This document shows, one piece after another, positions 16,301-24,644 of a stretch of 24,644 bases of DNA (its first letter is position 1; each line of letters begins with the position of its first letter). The DNA is taken from IMG/VR virus record IMGVR_UViG_3300032215_000672, positions 1 to 24,644 of that record, one strand, 5' to 3'. The DNA comes from a virus. The notes under the pieces are model-generated. The model searched no databases, had not been told where the DNA came from, and saw only the letters and a program-made list of their open reading frames with translations. The translations under genes were made by a program, and so were the position numbers.

Positions 16301-19300
16301 TGAATTCCGGAGATACTATAACCATAAGAGATTATCCCAATACTAGAGGCAACTTTGTGCCAGTGACTCCAACAAAAATGGGCATGTATCCAAAATTTAA
16401 ACCAGAGATAATTGTAGATAACACTTATATTACTCCCACCACAGTTATAGTTGGCCACGATGGCAGCAGAACAGTTGCTTATGGAGATTATAGAGATGAT
16501 ATATTGTTAGAATTGGAAAAAAGAATCTACAATAATTGCAAAACAGCATACAATCCTGCATTGTTATCAGAAACAGAAGTTCGTCCTTCTGCTTTCTCTG
16601 CGACCGATTATGCCCTGGAAGAAATCAACGAAACATTGAGTTATGATTTTTATAGTTGGGCAGGCAAAAATGGTCTAGACTATCAATCGAATACAGCATA
16701 CGATTCAGAAAACCCATTCACGTACAACTATTCACAAAATTTTGATGCTATCAATGGAAAAAAATTGCCAGGATATTGGAGAGGCATATACAAATATTTC
16801 TATGACACAGATAGGCCTCACACCAATCCGTGGGAAATGTTGGGCTATAGCGAGCAACCAACGTGGTGGCAAGAAACATATGGACCAGCTCCGTACACGT
16901 CAGGCAACACAGTATTATGGAATGATATGTCCAAGGGGTATGACGCCGGCTCCAAAGAAACGGTGGTCAGATATAGAAGACTTGATTTATTAGAATATTT
17001 GCCTGTAGACGAATACGGAAAATTAAAATCTCCAAAAGACATTGGATTGATACAAACGTATACCCAAGAGGGAACAGATATCATATGGAAATTTGGAGAC
17101 CAAGCACCAGTTGAAACAGCATGGCGCAAGAGTTCGCAATACCCATTCTCGGTAATTAAAATGTTGGCATTGACCAGACCAGCAAAATTCTTCTCGTTGT
17201 TTTTTGACAATAGTAAATTAAAAACTAGCATTACTGGAAATTTAATAAATTCTGATACTTTAATTACACAAAACATTAGAACAGACAAATATCATTTAGA
17301 AAACGAAAAAGATTCTCATGGCAATGTTACAACATGCATAACTTCTGGATATCAACCGTTCATAGTGAATTACTTGATAAAGAATGGATTGGATCCAGCA
17401 CCGTTCTTTTACGACAAAATGAAAAATTTAAATGTGCAGTTGTCTTATAAATTAGGAGGATTCACAGACAAGAACAATTTAAAGATATTGTTGGATAGTG
17501 TAAGCCCTGCATCATCCGGGGGTTCTCAATTTTTGCCAACAGAAAATTACAAAGTTTTATTTAGAGTCAGCAATCCTGTTAATACCTATGATTATTCCGG
17601 TGTGTTAATAGAATTGGTTTCCGGACAAACACAATCTGGTTATAAAGTAGTTGGATACAACACCATACGTCCATACTTTAAAACATTACAGCCGGTGATC
17701 AACAACAACAATTATGCCATAAAAGTGGGCAATGCCACAGGATTGATATACAAAGATTACAGCGAATCAGAAACCACGGTAACCTATGGAACAATATTAC
17801 CCAATATACAATCGGTGGTTAATTTTTTAACTGGGTACGGCAAGTATCTAGAATCACAGGGTTTTGTGTTTGATAAATTTTCTAAAGAATTACAAGAAGT
17901 AGCAAACTGGGTAACATCGGTCAAAGAATTTCTATATTGGACAAGGCAGGGTTGGGCATCAGGATCAGCAATAACATTGAGTCCGGGAGCAGATAGTTTT
18001 CGAATAACAACGCAATTTGGAATAATAGGACAATTAAAAAATTTAGAAGGACAGAACACACTACTAGATTCATCAGGACAATATATAAACAACAGTTACA
18101 TCAGTAGCAAAAGAGCAGGATCAACATTTGAAATAAGCACGAAAGACTCAAATATTGGAATTTATAACGCCAGCATGAATGCTGTGCAAAAAGAACACAT
18201 ATTAATATTTGATAATAAGACTGTGTTCTCTGATATATTGTTAGATCTCATCACAGGTTACAGACAAGAAAGATTAAAACTAATCGGATGGAAAACAGCC
18301 AACTGGAATGGAGATTTTTATGCTCCGGGGTTTGTGTTTGATGAAGCTGTCGTTAATCAATGGACCGCTAACACGGATTACGAAATCGGCGATACGGTAG
18401 AATACACAGCAAAATTTTATGTGGCTAAAATCAATCATAACTCGGGGAACAAATTTGTAGCAGATAATTGGCAAATTAAGAATAGCAAACCAATGGCACA
18501 ACTCCTGCCAAATTTTGATTACAAAGCTTCTCAGTTTAACAGTTTTTATTCTTTAGAAAGCAGCAATTTTGATGAAGGGCAACAATCTTTAGCACAACAT
18601 CTAACAGGATATCAATCTAGACCATATTTAGAAAATCTTTTTGCCAACGATATTACGCAATATAAATTTTATCAAGGATTCATAAGAGAAAAAGGAACAT
18701 TAAACGCCATAAACAAATTGATCAAAGGACAATTCTTTGGATCAAACATAAATTTAGAACTGTATCCTGAGTGGATGATCAGAGTGGGTGAATTCGGCAA
18801 CCTGAATGCTAAAAATTCGGTGCAGATTGGCATGCCAGACAGCCAATTTAAAAATAACATACAGAGTATAGAATTAATAAACACCAACAAAGACACAGTG
18901 AGTTGGGACAATTCTTCGGCCGTCACTCAATCGGAATTATATTCCAAACCACTGGAATACAATGCCTTAACAACATTTGATCTTTATGATTATAATCAAC
19001 CAGAACTGGACAGAGATGTTGTACAAAAATACAAGACCGCAGGATATCCTAGAATCGAAGACGTTGATTACACCCTGTTCAATGAGAGAGATTTATTAAA
19101 TTTAGATACGACAAAATTATCATCACAATCTTTGGCTTGGATAGCTAAAAAACAAAATAATGACTGGGACGTTAAACGATTGACATTCTCACATTTGAGA
19201 GTTAATTCGGTATTGGCCTTAAACAACAACAGTCAGGCACAGATAATATTTGATGGCACACATAATTTTGTTGTGGGCGATTATTTTGCAATACTGCAAA

Positions 19301-22300
19301 GTCAATACACAATACTAAATGGAATATATCAAGTTTCTGCAATCACAGATCAAACGTCTGTGGTGATTAATTTTTCAAATGCCAGATCCATATCAGCATT
19401 GGCAATATCTTCGGATCAATCCACAGTATCCACTTACGGAAATGTATACAAATGGATCAGCATGCGTTTAGACAGCATGGACAATGTTAATGATTTAATA
19501 TCATTTAATCGTTATAGAAGATACGATCCGGTGAACATGATCAGAGGAGATAGAGTTTTTGCTGATAACGTGGGTGGAAAATGGCAAATATTTGAGAAAA
19601 ACGATCCATATATGGAAACGATATTGTTCTCTCCAGACGAGGACAATCTACAACAGTTTGGTTACAAAATTGTGGCAAGGAACGATGGTAGGACATTGGC
19701 AGTTTCAGCGCCAGGCAAAGATCAAGGAACCATACATTTCTTCTATAGAAAAGACAATGTATCTGGATTCACTTTGAGACAAAGTGTGACCATGACCGAA
19801 GGTTATAATAACAAATCAAGACTGGGAGAATCTTTATCTATCAGTTCCGGAGAGAATTATATAGTGGCCGGAGCCCCAGGCACAGATCTATATTCAAACG
19901 ACATTGATCATTTCGATGCAGGATTAGTTAAAGTATTCAAATGGAATAATACAACTTACAACTATGATTTGTTGCAAACTATATTACCACCAGCATCTTT
20001 ATCTTTTGACAGTACCGCATTAGACAAGAGTAATTTTGGTTGGAGTACGGCCATGTCAGAGCCAACCATCAGCACCGATCCAGATGTTTCTGAACCCACT
20101 TATCTATTTGTGGGTGCGCCAGGACAAAACAATGGCAAGGGAGTGGTATACCTTTATACAGCCGATGTCAATAACAATTTTACATTGTCAGAAACTGCAA
20201 CACTTTACAGCACCGATTTGGGATCGGGACACAGGTTTGGCCATCGAGTGGTAGCCAACAGGGAAGCCAATGTTGTGGCAGTCAGTAGTTTGAATCCAAA
20301 AACAGCAGGGCAAGTGGAAATTTTTACACGAAATCAATATTTTCAAGATAGTACAACATACAGCGTGTTCACTCATACACAAACACTGACCGGAGTAACT
20401 AGTGATGGCAGCACATTAAACAATCAATTTGGTGGTGACATGGTGATGAGCAAAGACGGACAAACATTGGTTGTTTCAGCACCAGGAATAACAGAAGGAA
20501 CCACCAGCGGTGCCGGGTCGGTTTACATATATCAATGGAATGCAGACGATAATTCTACAAATACTTTTACACTGATGCAAGTTTTAACTCTGCCAGATAC
20601 GCAAGACAACATGAATTTTGGTTCATCTTTACAAATCAGCCCAGATGGCAAAAGAATAGTAATTGGTGCAGAACATTATAGCGACGATTATGCAATAAAA
20701 TTTGATTCTGGATTGACCACGTTCGATCAGGGAGAAACCAAAATCGTAGATAGAAATTCGTTGTCTGGAGCAGCATTCACGGCAACCAAGTACGACACAA
20801 GATTTGTGCTGGATGATCAATTGGTCACGTCTAGAGTGAGACCCAACAATGATTACGGCAAAGGTGTTTTTATAATAGACAATGCTGTATATGTTGGATC
20901 ACCCAACGATAATGTGCTTGCATCAGATGGCAGCACACTAGGCACAGCAGATGGCACAGTTACGGTGTTAGATCTCGCAACGCCGGGATCTTATTCATGG
21001 AACAAATTAGTCGAAGAAGAAGAACTTGTTGATAATACAAAAATTAAATCGGGATTTGTATTTGACATGGCATCAAATAAAATTTTAGATTATTTAGATT
21101 ATTATGATCCGATCAAAGGTAGATTATTGGGTATTGCTGATAGAGAAATTAATTACAAAACCGAGTGGGATCCTGCAGTATACAACATAGGCACAAAAAC
21201 AGATACATTAAATGGTGCCACAGCATGGGCAGAAGAACACGTGGGTGAAGTATGGTGGGATCTTAGATCTGTTAGATGGTTATGGTATGAACAGGGTGGA
21301 CAAGAATATAAAACAAAAAATTGGGGCAAAACGTTCCCGGGATCCAGCATAGATATATACGAATGGATAGAGACCACACAACTACCATCAAATTGGAATG
21401 TATTGGCCGACACCACGCAGGGATTATCACAGAATATATCAGGCAAACCTCTGCAGCCAAACAACACAGCATTCACAGTCAAACAAAAATATGATTCAAG
21501 GACTGATAGTTTTGTTAATTATTATTATTATTGGGTAAAAAATTCAGTATTCTTGCCAGAACCAGGAACGAGTGTGGTCACGAGAGAGAACACCACTGCT
21601 TATATTTCTAACTTGATTGCCAATCCTTTCCTATCAGGCATGGGGTATTTTACAGTTTCGGGACAAAACAGTATCATAACTTTCAACGTTAAGAGTCGAT
21701 TGGTTAACAACAACACTGTATTAAATGTTACCTACAGCAAGAATGACAGCGATGGCAACCTGCATGGAGTATGGAAATTAATCAAAGAAGGAGACAAGGA
21801 TAGTAGACCATCAGAATACATGGAGAAAAAATGGTGGGATAGTTTGGTAGGTAGCGATACACAACAAAATCTAGTACCAGATATAACTTTGCCTCTAAAT
21901 CAAAGATACGGAAACAGCATCAGACCTAGACAGGGCTGGTATGTGGATAGATTGGCAGCATTGAAAGAAGTAATACAATATGCGAACAGTGTGCTTTTAA
22001 AAAATCAATTGGCAAATAATATAAATTACACCAACTTAAATTCCGCGGATCCAGAACCATCTCAAGGATCGGGAGCATGGGCATTGGAATTTGACACCTA
22101 CACAGACCTAAATTATTTTAATACTAGAAATTTAACAGGCACAACCGATGCATTGGTGCACAATGATTCGAACAGCGGTGGTTACTGGGCAATATATCAT
22201 TGGAATGGAACAGAGTGGATCAGGACCAGGGTCCAAACATATAAGACCAATCTTTATTGGCAGCTGGCCGATTGGTACGCCGAGGGTGTTAACATCGATA

Positions 22301-24644
22301 CAGTGATTGACTCACAAGTGAAATTTCAATATCAATTGGATTTATTAGAATTAGATATAGGAAAGTATGTTAAAGTATTACAAGCAGACACAGGTGGTTG
22401 GAAAATTTTCCAATATACGGCCAATGGATTCGTCAATGTGGCCACACAAAACGGAACCATACAATTATCATCATCATTGTATGATTATTCTAACAACAAC
22501 ATAGGGTTTGATCAGAACAACACATTTGATACGGTGTCTTTTGACCAGAACCCGTCTTTAGAAACAAGAAATATATTAAAAGCTCTGAAAGAAGATATAT
22601 TTTTGGGCGAATTATATGTTGAATACAACAATTTATTTTTTGTAGGACTAAGAAAAGTATTAAATGAACAAATATTTGTTGATTGGTTAACAAAGACATC
22701 ATTTATAACTATTAAAAATAATTTAAAACCTTTGGATAGAAACAAAACCTATACTGTAGGCAATGACACATTTGTGGAGAGTTATATAAATGAAGTCAAG
22801 CCATATCATACAAAAATCAGAGAATCGTTAGTGGGATATACCAGCATCGATACACAAGATGGTATTAATTCAGATTTTGATCTTCCAGCATTTTTTGATG
22901 GTAGCGTGATCAGAAACGTAAACACAGACACCGATGTTGCAGTATTAGATACGTATCCATATAGATTCTGGAGAGACAATCATAAGAGATATGTGGGCAG
23001 TATAACAGTGACCAACGGAGGCAGTGGTTATGTTACACCTCCCTCGGTGATTATTTCTGGAGGAACCACACCATCCAGCGGACCATTTGCAGTATTGGGC
23101 AGAAGTAACAGCGGAGATACTAATGGACAAACAGGATATTTCTATCCTCTTTACACAGATTCGTCTTATGCGATATTGGAAGATCAACAGACAGGCGGAT
23201 TGGGAGAATATCTAACATTCACATTTAATGAATATCCAGCAGTTAATTTCTACATGCCAAATTCTGTACAAAATACAGCAAAAGCAGATAGACCATTGCA
23301 ATATGAAATCTATTCCAACGCCGATACACAGGCCACAGCACGAGCAGTAATTTCGGGAGGATCGGTCATCGAGATTAGAGTGTTAACACCAGGCAGCAAT
23401 TACACTTCCACACCAACAATTTCTATAGTGGGAGGCAATGGGTCGGGAGCAACAGCATACGCTAATCTAGAGAATGACATGGTTAGAGATGTGAAAATGA
23501 CCATGAAATTTGATAGAATTAAAGATACGGCCACAGTGTTAGAGTGGCAAACAAATACCACTTATGCTTACAATGATTTAGTTAGATATGAAAACGATTT
23601 TTATGTTGTTAATAATGCATTCTCCACAACTGACAAGTTTTTAGATACGTCCTCTAATTTAACAAAACTCAGAGGAGATGAACCATTTATTACAGCCACA
23701 GAGAGAACATTGGGATTTTATGCACCACAATCGGGCATGCCAGGCAACGTGTTGTCTCAGGTAATGACAGGAGTGGATTATGGTGGAGTTATGGTTACAG
23801 GACTACCTTTCTCTTACAATCAAGGGTGGGATAAGTCACCATGGTATGAAGAAGTTTGGGATAATTTCGGTTTGAGTAGAGTAAAGACATTTATTGGAGA
23901 TGGATCAACAGTACAATTTACTTTTAATATACCTCCAATTAGCACTGATACCTACACTGTTTACATAAATGGAGATAGACAAAAAAAATTAGCACATAGG
24001 GGAGATGGTTCTACCAGAACATTCATAGCACAATATGATACAGGTTCTCCAGCCGGGGAGGGTGATAAAATAGAATTTATACCAATAAACGACGACGGAG
24101 TATTGACACCCACAGATGACAGAACATTGGACAGCATAGTTAGTGGCGGATTATTTAAATCAGTGGTGGGAGTTTCACCATCAGATATATTGGTAGAGGG
24201 AGATGGGTTTGTTACCCCTTACACCAGCTATGCACCAGAAGAAAATGTTCCAGGTTCTATGTTTGATACTGTGGATATAAAAGTATTCTCGGCGCCAGAA
24301 TCGGGTACCCCGTTCGTGCTTAATAAAAATTATATAGGGGACGGAACAAACACAATATTTCCGATTGGTCAAACACCAGGCACACAAGCTTCGGTAATAG
24401 TGTCTGTGGATGGTACAACACAAACATTAGGCACAGATTATAATATCTACAATTTCCGCGGAGATTATAAATCAGTAGATTATTATCCAGGCGATGCTGT
24501 GATATATCAAGGAGTAAAATATCTTTGTTTAGCACTTACGTCTTATTATCCTCCGAGCTATGCTTACCCAAGTGGAGATTGGTTGATTATTCCAAATAAT
24601 ACATCAAAAAATAGTGTGGTGTTTACTTCAGCGCCATCTACAAA
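13378..24644 (+). CDS. Giant baseplate/virion structural protein in gene 7 position, open at window edge
   Basis: Open without an in-frame stop from ATG 13378 to the last base: at least 3755 codons. Position directly after gene 6 matches gene 7, the T4 wedge protein (1032 residues). A segment near 1755-1810 (YKFYQGFIREKGTLNAINK, ELYPEWMIRVGEFG) resembles in style the FYSTKGIEASYKFLF part of T4 gp7. I infer a gp7 role but homology is unproven. Order of parts: N-terminus HLPAFYRTDANQKFLSSTVD; degenerate cupredoxin-like module (about 195-289); large region with WRGIYKYFYDTDRPHTNPWE (about 1135); carbohydrate-binding-like module (1662-1702); FG-GAP-type propeller (about 2085-2540); then repeated GSGY, GDG/NG and carbohydrate-binding-like modules to the edge, as in tail fibres. 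No signal peptide or membrane segment seen. Start follows gene 6 by 2 bases, so translation is likely coupled. Confidence 0.85.
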   Translation, partial: MADQPINSQNNFEVVTDQNGTTFRRSIAHLPAFYRTDANQKFLSSTVDQLIQPGKLERLDGYVGRQYSYTRKPADSYLSAVNEDRTNYQLEPTVTYTEQDTSSINPEDQVKFTATYDDYINQIKFFGGNVDNHDRLNREQVYNWNPAIDFDKLINYREYYWLPEGPNPISLEENGPNSVTEVDVTSPDGQSYNFTNYPGVDNPAITLYRGNTYKFNIDLSGHPFYIMTQPYAEGVATDGSTSTIYNESVENNGIEHGTLIFTVPSDAPNTLYYQSGTNQAMHGSISIKTLSSDTLIDVAHEIENTKNYTMDSGIKLSNGMKIRFFDNVLDNNYKNQQFYVEGVGESITLTNLNSLITPESYAVESTDLYDTVAYDSRPYAVSFYRPQNPDYITIKRDSVDGNAWSRYNRWFHKDIIEAAGRANGYTPELLETDRAKRPIIEFDSGLALFDHGSKAIKSVALVDTVTTNIFSQIENKISYYVDGYSLQAGMRVLFTNDVDDSVRNRIYKVTFVKANNVNVISLVEEPDGQPADNNAVFVEFGQENQGKTLHYHAEQKQWVNSQRKTQLNQQPLFDLFDENLISFSETEYYPNSTFTGATVFAYQTSTLSTLDTVLGLQIKYSNLNNIGGILFTSDIETGKFTYKNGETFVDKLFVTGHLQYRNKKNQNLIKSSFVKSSGQSKQRVVKLYVADAKQLNLFAIDVFPNSAELTDLEVQVDLNSVTQNLGIDYDLVNGTTNKYVQFYKDLNVGDIVKLQCYSKSSRTPGMGLYEIPENLAINPFNDRLNEFTFGQILNHLHDIQEKNRDFIGATPGISNLRDLPHVRINGGTILQHTAPLPQASFLLIDQNANAISSIDYVSSEYQRFKDSFVNYNTGKDYNGDAQAMVDDIIQGMAGSKDNSFPFFYEDMIGFGQKVSVRNYVVQDSAEKQFVIDSIFNITSPNNRAVYVYQNGAQLLLGQDYNFSTTGDYVEITAALNSGDTITIRDYPNTRGNFVPVTPTKMGMYPKFKPEIIVDNTYITPTTVIVGHDGSRTVAYGDYRDDILLELEKRIYNNCKTAYNPALLSETEVRPSAFSATDYALEEINETLSYDFYSWAGKNGLDYQSNTAYDSENPFTYNYSQNFDAINGKKLPGYWRGIYKYFYDTDRPHTNPWEMLGYSEQPTWWQETYGPAPYTSGNTVLWNDMSKGYDAGSKETVVRYRRLDLLEYLPVDEYGKLKSPKDIGLIQTYTQEGTDIIWKFGDQAPVETAWRKSSQYPFSVIKMLALTRPAKFFSLFFDNSKLKTSITGNLINSDTLITQNIRTDKYHLENEKDSHGNVTTCITSGYQPFIVNYLIKNGLDPAPFFYDKMKNLNVQLSYKLGGFTDKNNLKILLDSVSPASSGGSQFLPTENYKVLFRVSNPVNTYDYSGVLIELVSGQTQSGYKVVGYNTIRPYFKTLQPVINNNNYAIKVGNATGLIYKDYSESETTVTYGTILPNIQSVVNFLTGYGKYLESQGFVFDKFSKELQEVANWVTSVKEFLYWTRQGWASGSAITLSPGADSFRITTQFGIIGQLKNLEGQNTLLDSSGQYINNSYISSKRAGSTFEISTKDSNIGIYNASMNAVQKEHILIFDNKTVFSDILLDLITGYRQERLKLIGWKTANWNGDFYAPGFVFDEAVVNQWTANTDYEIGDTVEYTAKFYVAKINHNSGNKFVADNWQIKNSKPMAQLLPNFDYKASQFNSFYSLESSNFDEGQQSLAQHLTGYQSRPYLENLFANDITQYKFYQGFIREKGTLNAINKLIKGQFFGSNINLELYPEWMIRVGEFGNLNAKNSVQIGMPDSQFKNNIQSIELINTNKDTVSWDNSSAVTQSELYSKPLEYNALTTFDLYDYNQPELDRDVVQKYKTAGYPRIEDVDYTLFNERDLLNLDTTKLSSQSLAWIAKKQNNDWDVKRLTFSHLRVNSVLALNNNSQAQIIFDGTHNFVVGDYFAILQSQYTILNGIYQVSAITDQTSVVINFSNARSISALAISSDQSTVSTYGNVYKWISMRLDSMDNVNDLISFNRYRRYDPVNMIRGDRVFADNVGGKWQIFEKNDPYMETILFSPDEDNLQQFGYKIVARNDGRTLAVSAPGKDQGTIHFFYRKDNVSGFTLRQSVTMTEGYNNKSRLGESLSISSGENYIVAGAPGTDLYSNDIDHFDAGLVKVFKWNNTTYNYDLLQTILPPASLSFDSTALDKSNFGWSTAMSEPTISTDPDVSEPTYLFVGAPGQNNGKGVVYLYTADVNNNFTLSETATLYSTDLGSGHRFGHRVVANREANVVAVSSLNPKTAGQVEIFTRNQYFQDSTTYSVFTHTQTLTGVTSDGSTLNNQFGGDMVMSKDGQTLVVSAPGITEGTTSGAGSVYIYQWNADDNSTNTFTLMQVLTLPDTQDNMNFGSSLQISPDGKRIVIGAEHYSDDYAIKFDSGLTTFDQGETKIVDRNSLSGAAFTATKYDTRFVLDDQLVTSRVRPNNDYGKGVFIIDNAVYVGSPNDNVLASDGSTLGTADGTVTVLDLATPGSYSWNKLVEEEELVDNTKIKSGFVFDMASNKILDYLDYYDPIKGRLLGIADREINYKTEWDPAVYNIGTKTDTLNGATAWAEEHVGEVWWDLRSVRWLWYEQGGQEYKTKNWGKTFPGSSIDIYEWIETTQLPSNWNVLADTTQGLSQNISGKPLQPNNTAFTVKQKYDSRTDSFVNYYYYWVKNSVFLPEPGTSVVTRENTTAYISNLIANPFLSGMGYFTVSGQNSIITFNVKSRLVNNNTVLNVTYSKNDSDGNLHGVWKLIKEGDKDSRPSEYMEKKWWDSLVGSDTQQNLVPDITLPLNQRYGNSIRPRQGWYVDRLAALKEVIQYANSVLLKNQLANNINYTNLNSADPEPSQGSGAWALEFDTYTDLNYFNTRNLTGTTDALVHNDSNSGGYWAIYHWNGTEWIRTRVQTYKTNLYWQLADWYAEGVNIDTVIDSQVKFQYQLDLLELDIGKYVKVLQADTGGWKIFQYTANGFVNVATQNGTIQLSSSLYDYSNNNIGFDQNNTFDTVSFDQNPSLETRNILKALKEDIFLGELYVEYNNLFFVGLRKVLNEQIFVDWLTKTSFITIKNNLKPLDRNKTYTVGNDTFVESYINEVKPYHTKIRESLVGYTSIDTQDGINSDFDLPAFFDGSVIRNVNTDTDVAVLDTYPYRFWRDNHKRYVGSITVTNGGSGYVTPPSVIISGGTTPSSGPFAVLGRSNSGDTNGQTGYFYPLYTDSSYAILEDQQTGGLGEYLTFTFNEYPAVNFYMPNSVQNTAKADRPLQYEIYSNADTQATARAVISGGSVIEIRVLTPGSNYTSTPTISIVGGNGSGATAYANLENDMVRDVKMTMKFDRIKDTATVLEWQTNTTYAYNDLVRYENDFYVVNNAFSTTDKFLDTSSNLTKLRGDEPFITATERTLGFYAPQSGMPGNVLSQVMTGVDYGGVMVTGLPFSYNQGWDKSPWYEEVWDNFGLSRVKTFIGDGSTVQFTFNIPPISTDTYTVYINGDRQKKLAHRGDGSTRTFIAQYDTGSPAGEGDKIEFIPINDDGVLTPTDDRTLDSIVSGGLFKSVVGVSPSDILVEGDGFVTPYTSYAPEENVPGSMFDTVDIKVFSAPESGTPFVLNKNYIGDGTNTIFPIGQTPGTQASVIVSVDGTTQTLGTDYNIYNFRGDYKSVDYYPGDAVIYQGVKYLCLALTSYYPPSYAYPSGDWLIIPNNTSKNSVVFTSAPST
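13960..14244 (+). other. Degenerate cupredoxin-like module in the giant structural protein
   Basis: Residues about 195-289: ITLYRGNTYKFNIDLSGHPF, then GTLIFTVPSDAP, LYYQSG and AMHGSI. The order matches the plastocyanin-like beta-sandwich common in marine phage tail proteins (GHPF ... LYYYCSNHSGMGG). The Cys and second His of the copper site appear replaced (LYYQSGTNQAMHG), so it is probably structural and not copper-binding. Confidence 0.55.
16162..16335 (+). other. First copy of a beta-rich NG/GxDY fibre module
   Basis: FVIDSIFNI, then VYVYQNGAQLLLGQDYNF and GDTITIRDY. The pattern V-x-V-x-x-[NG]-x-x-Q-x-L-G-x-D-Y with a closing GD-x-hydrophobic strand recurs near 23890 and 24331. Confidence 0.5.
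18361..18483 (+). other. Carbohydrate-binding-like (CBM5/12-type) module, copy 1
   Basis: Residues 1662-1702: W-TANTDYEIGDTVEYTAKFY-VAKINHNSG ending in NWQIKN. The W-x(3)-T-x-Y-x-x-GD-x-V ... Y ... W spacing is typical of small chitin/cellulose-binding modules and phage fibre domains. Two further copies lie near 23545 and 24478. Confidence 0.5.
19630..20990 (+). other. Probable seven-bladed FG-GAP-type beta-propeller
   Basis: Seven repeats start with FG-like motifs: FGYKI (residue 2094), LGESL (2149), FGWST (2220), FGHRV (2287), FGGDM (2351), FGSSL (2414), YGKGV (2493). Most continue with x-AVSAPG, IVAGAPG, LFVGAPG, VVSAPG or VYVGSPN and a closing strand such as GVVYLY or GSVYIY. Spacing of 55-79 residues and the count of seven fit a closed integrin-type propeller. 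Confidence 0.75.
23002..23466 (+). other. Two GSGY / GSNY beta-module repeats
   Basis: ITVTNGGSGYVTPPSVIISGG (from 23002) and IRVLTPGSNYTSTPTISIVGG (from about 23374), the second followed by GNGSGATAYA. This motif is frequent in marine phage tail-fibre proteins. The copies are separated by about 100 residues, suggesting repeated modules. Confidence 0.55.
23545..23673 (+). other. Carbohydrate-binding-like module, copy 2
   Basis: From residue 3390: WQTNTTYAYNDLVRYENDFY, then VVNNAFSTTDKF. It has the same W-x(3)-T-x-Y-x(3)-D-x-V-x-Y pattern as the copy at 18361, with the closing Trp replaced. Confidence 0.45.
23890..24450 (+). other. Two further GDG/NG fibre modules
   Basis: FIGDGSTVQFTFNIP ... 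YTVYINGDRQKKL ... GEGDKIEF (23890-24075) and YIGDGTNTIFPIGQ ... VIVSVDGTTQTLGTDYNIY (24331-24450). Each begins with an IGDG turn and carries the NG or DG hairpin before Q-x-L, repeating the pattern seen at 16162. Confidence 0.5.
24478..24597 (+). other. Carbohydrate-binding-like module, copy 3
   Basis: From residue about 3700: VDYYPGDAVIYQGVKYLCLA ... SGDWLIIP. It shows the GD-x-V-x-Y/x-Y ... W pattern of the other two copies, following directly on the last GDG/DG module. Confidence 0.45.

Noticed and set aside
16845-17288. 147-codon minus-strand open frame inside the giant gene
   Set aside because: Antisense to a continuous reading frame, with no recognisable protein features.
21153-21482. 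Minus-strand open frames within the giant gene
   Set aside because: Two overlapping frames on the same strand, typical of shadows of a long low-stop coding region.

Overview
This window comes from a T4-like contractile-tailed phage (Caudoviricetes, myovirus). It most resembles the marine T4-like phages that infect picocyanobacteria or SAR11. The basis is gene content (gp46, gp47 and gp55 homologues; baseplate genes 48, 53, 5, 25, 6), AT-rich coding with short overlaps or gaps, late-promoter motifs of the NATAAATA type, and marine-phage tail modules. Nothing in the window fixes the host, and no host-derived metabolic gene is present.

Layout. Positions 1-3567 lie on the minus strand and read, in transcription order, gp55 (late sigma factor), gp47 and gp46 (the Mre11/Rad50-like recombination nuclease pair; gp46 runs off the left edge). 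A divergent intergenic region (3568-3698) separates them from a plus-strand baseplate block: 48 (tail-tube cap), 53 (wedge), a 726-residue probable hub protein, 5 (central spike/hub OB-fold protein without a visible lysozyme domain), 25 (wedge), 6 (wedge, 1159 residues), and one giant open reading frame that starts at 13378 and is still open at the right edge. It is at least 3755 codons, occupies the position of gene 7, and is several times the size of T4 gp7.

How it works together. The minus-strand genes serve DNA replication/recombination and the switch to late transcription; the plus-strand genes build the baseplate, which is a late function. The divergent region carries a sigma70-like promoter facing gp55 and a TATAAATA late promoter facing the baseplate operon, and the two overlap by two bases. 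This suggests a switch in which gp55 turns on the baseplate genes and may shut down its own promoter. A second late-type motif lies inside a small inverted repeat just before gene 6.

The most unusual element is the giant gene-7-position protein. It carries a degenerate cupredoxin-like module, a likely seven-bladed FG-GAP-type beta-propeller, three carbohydrate-binding-like modules, repeated beta-rich fibre modules, and a near-duplicate 15-residue motif whose two copies are exactly 2000 codons apart. No RNA genes, CRISPR arrays, insertion sequences or terminators were recognised, and no gene-free stretch exceeds about 130 bases.
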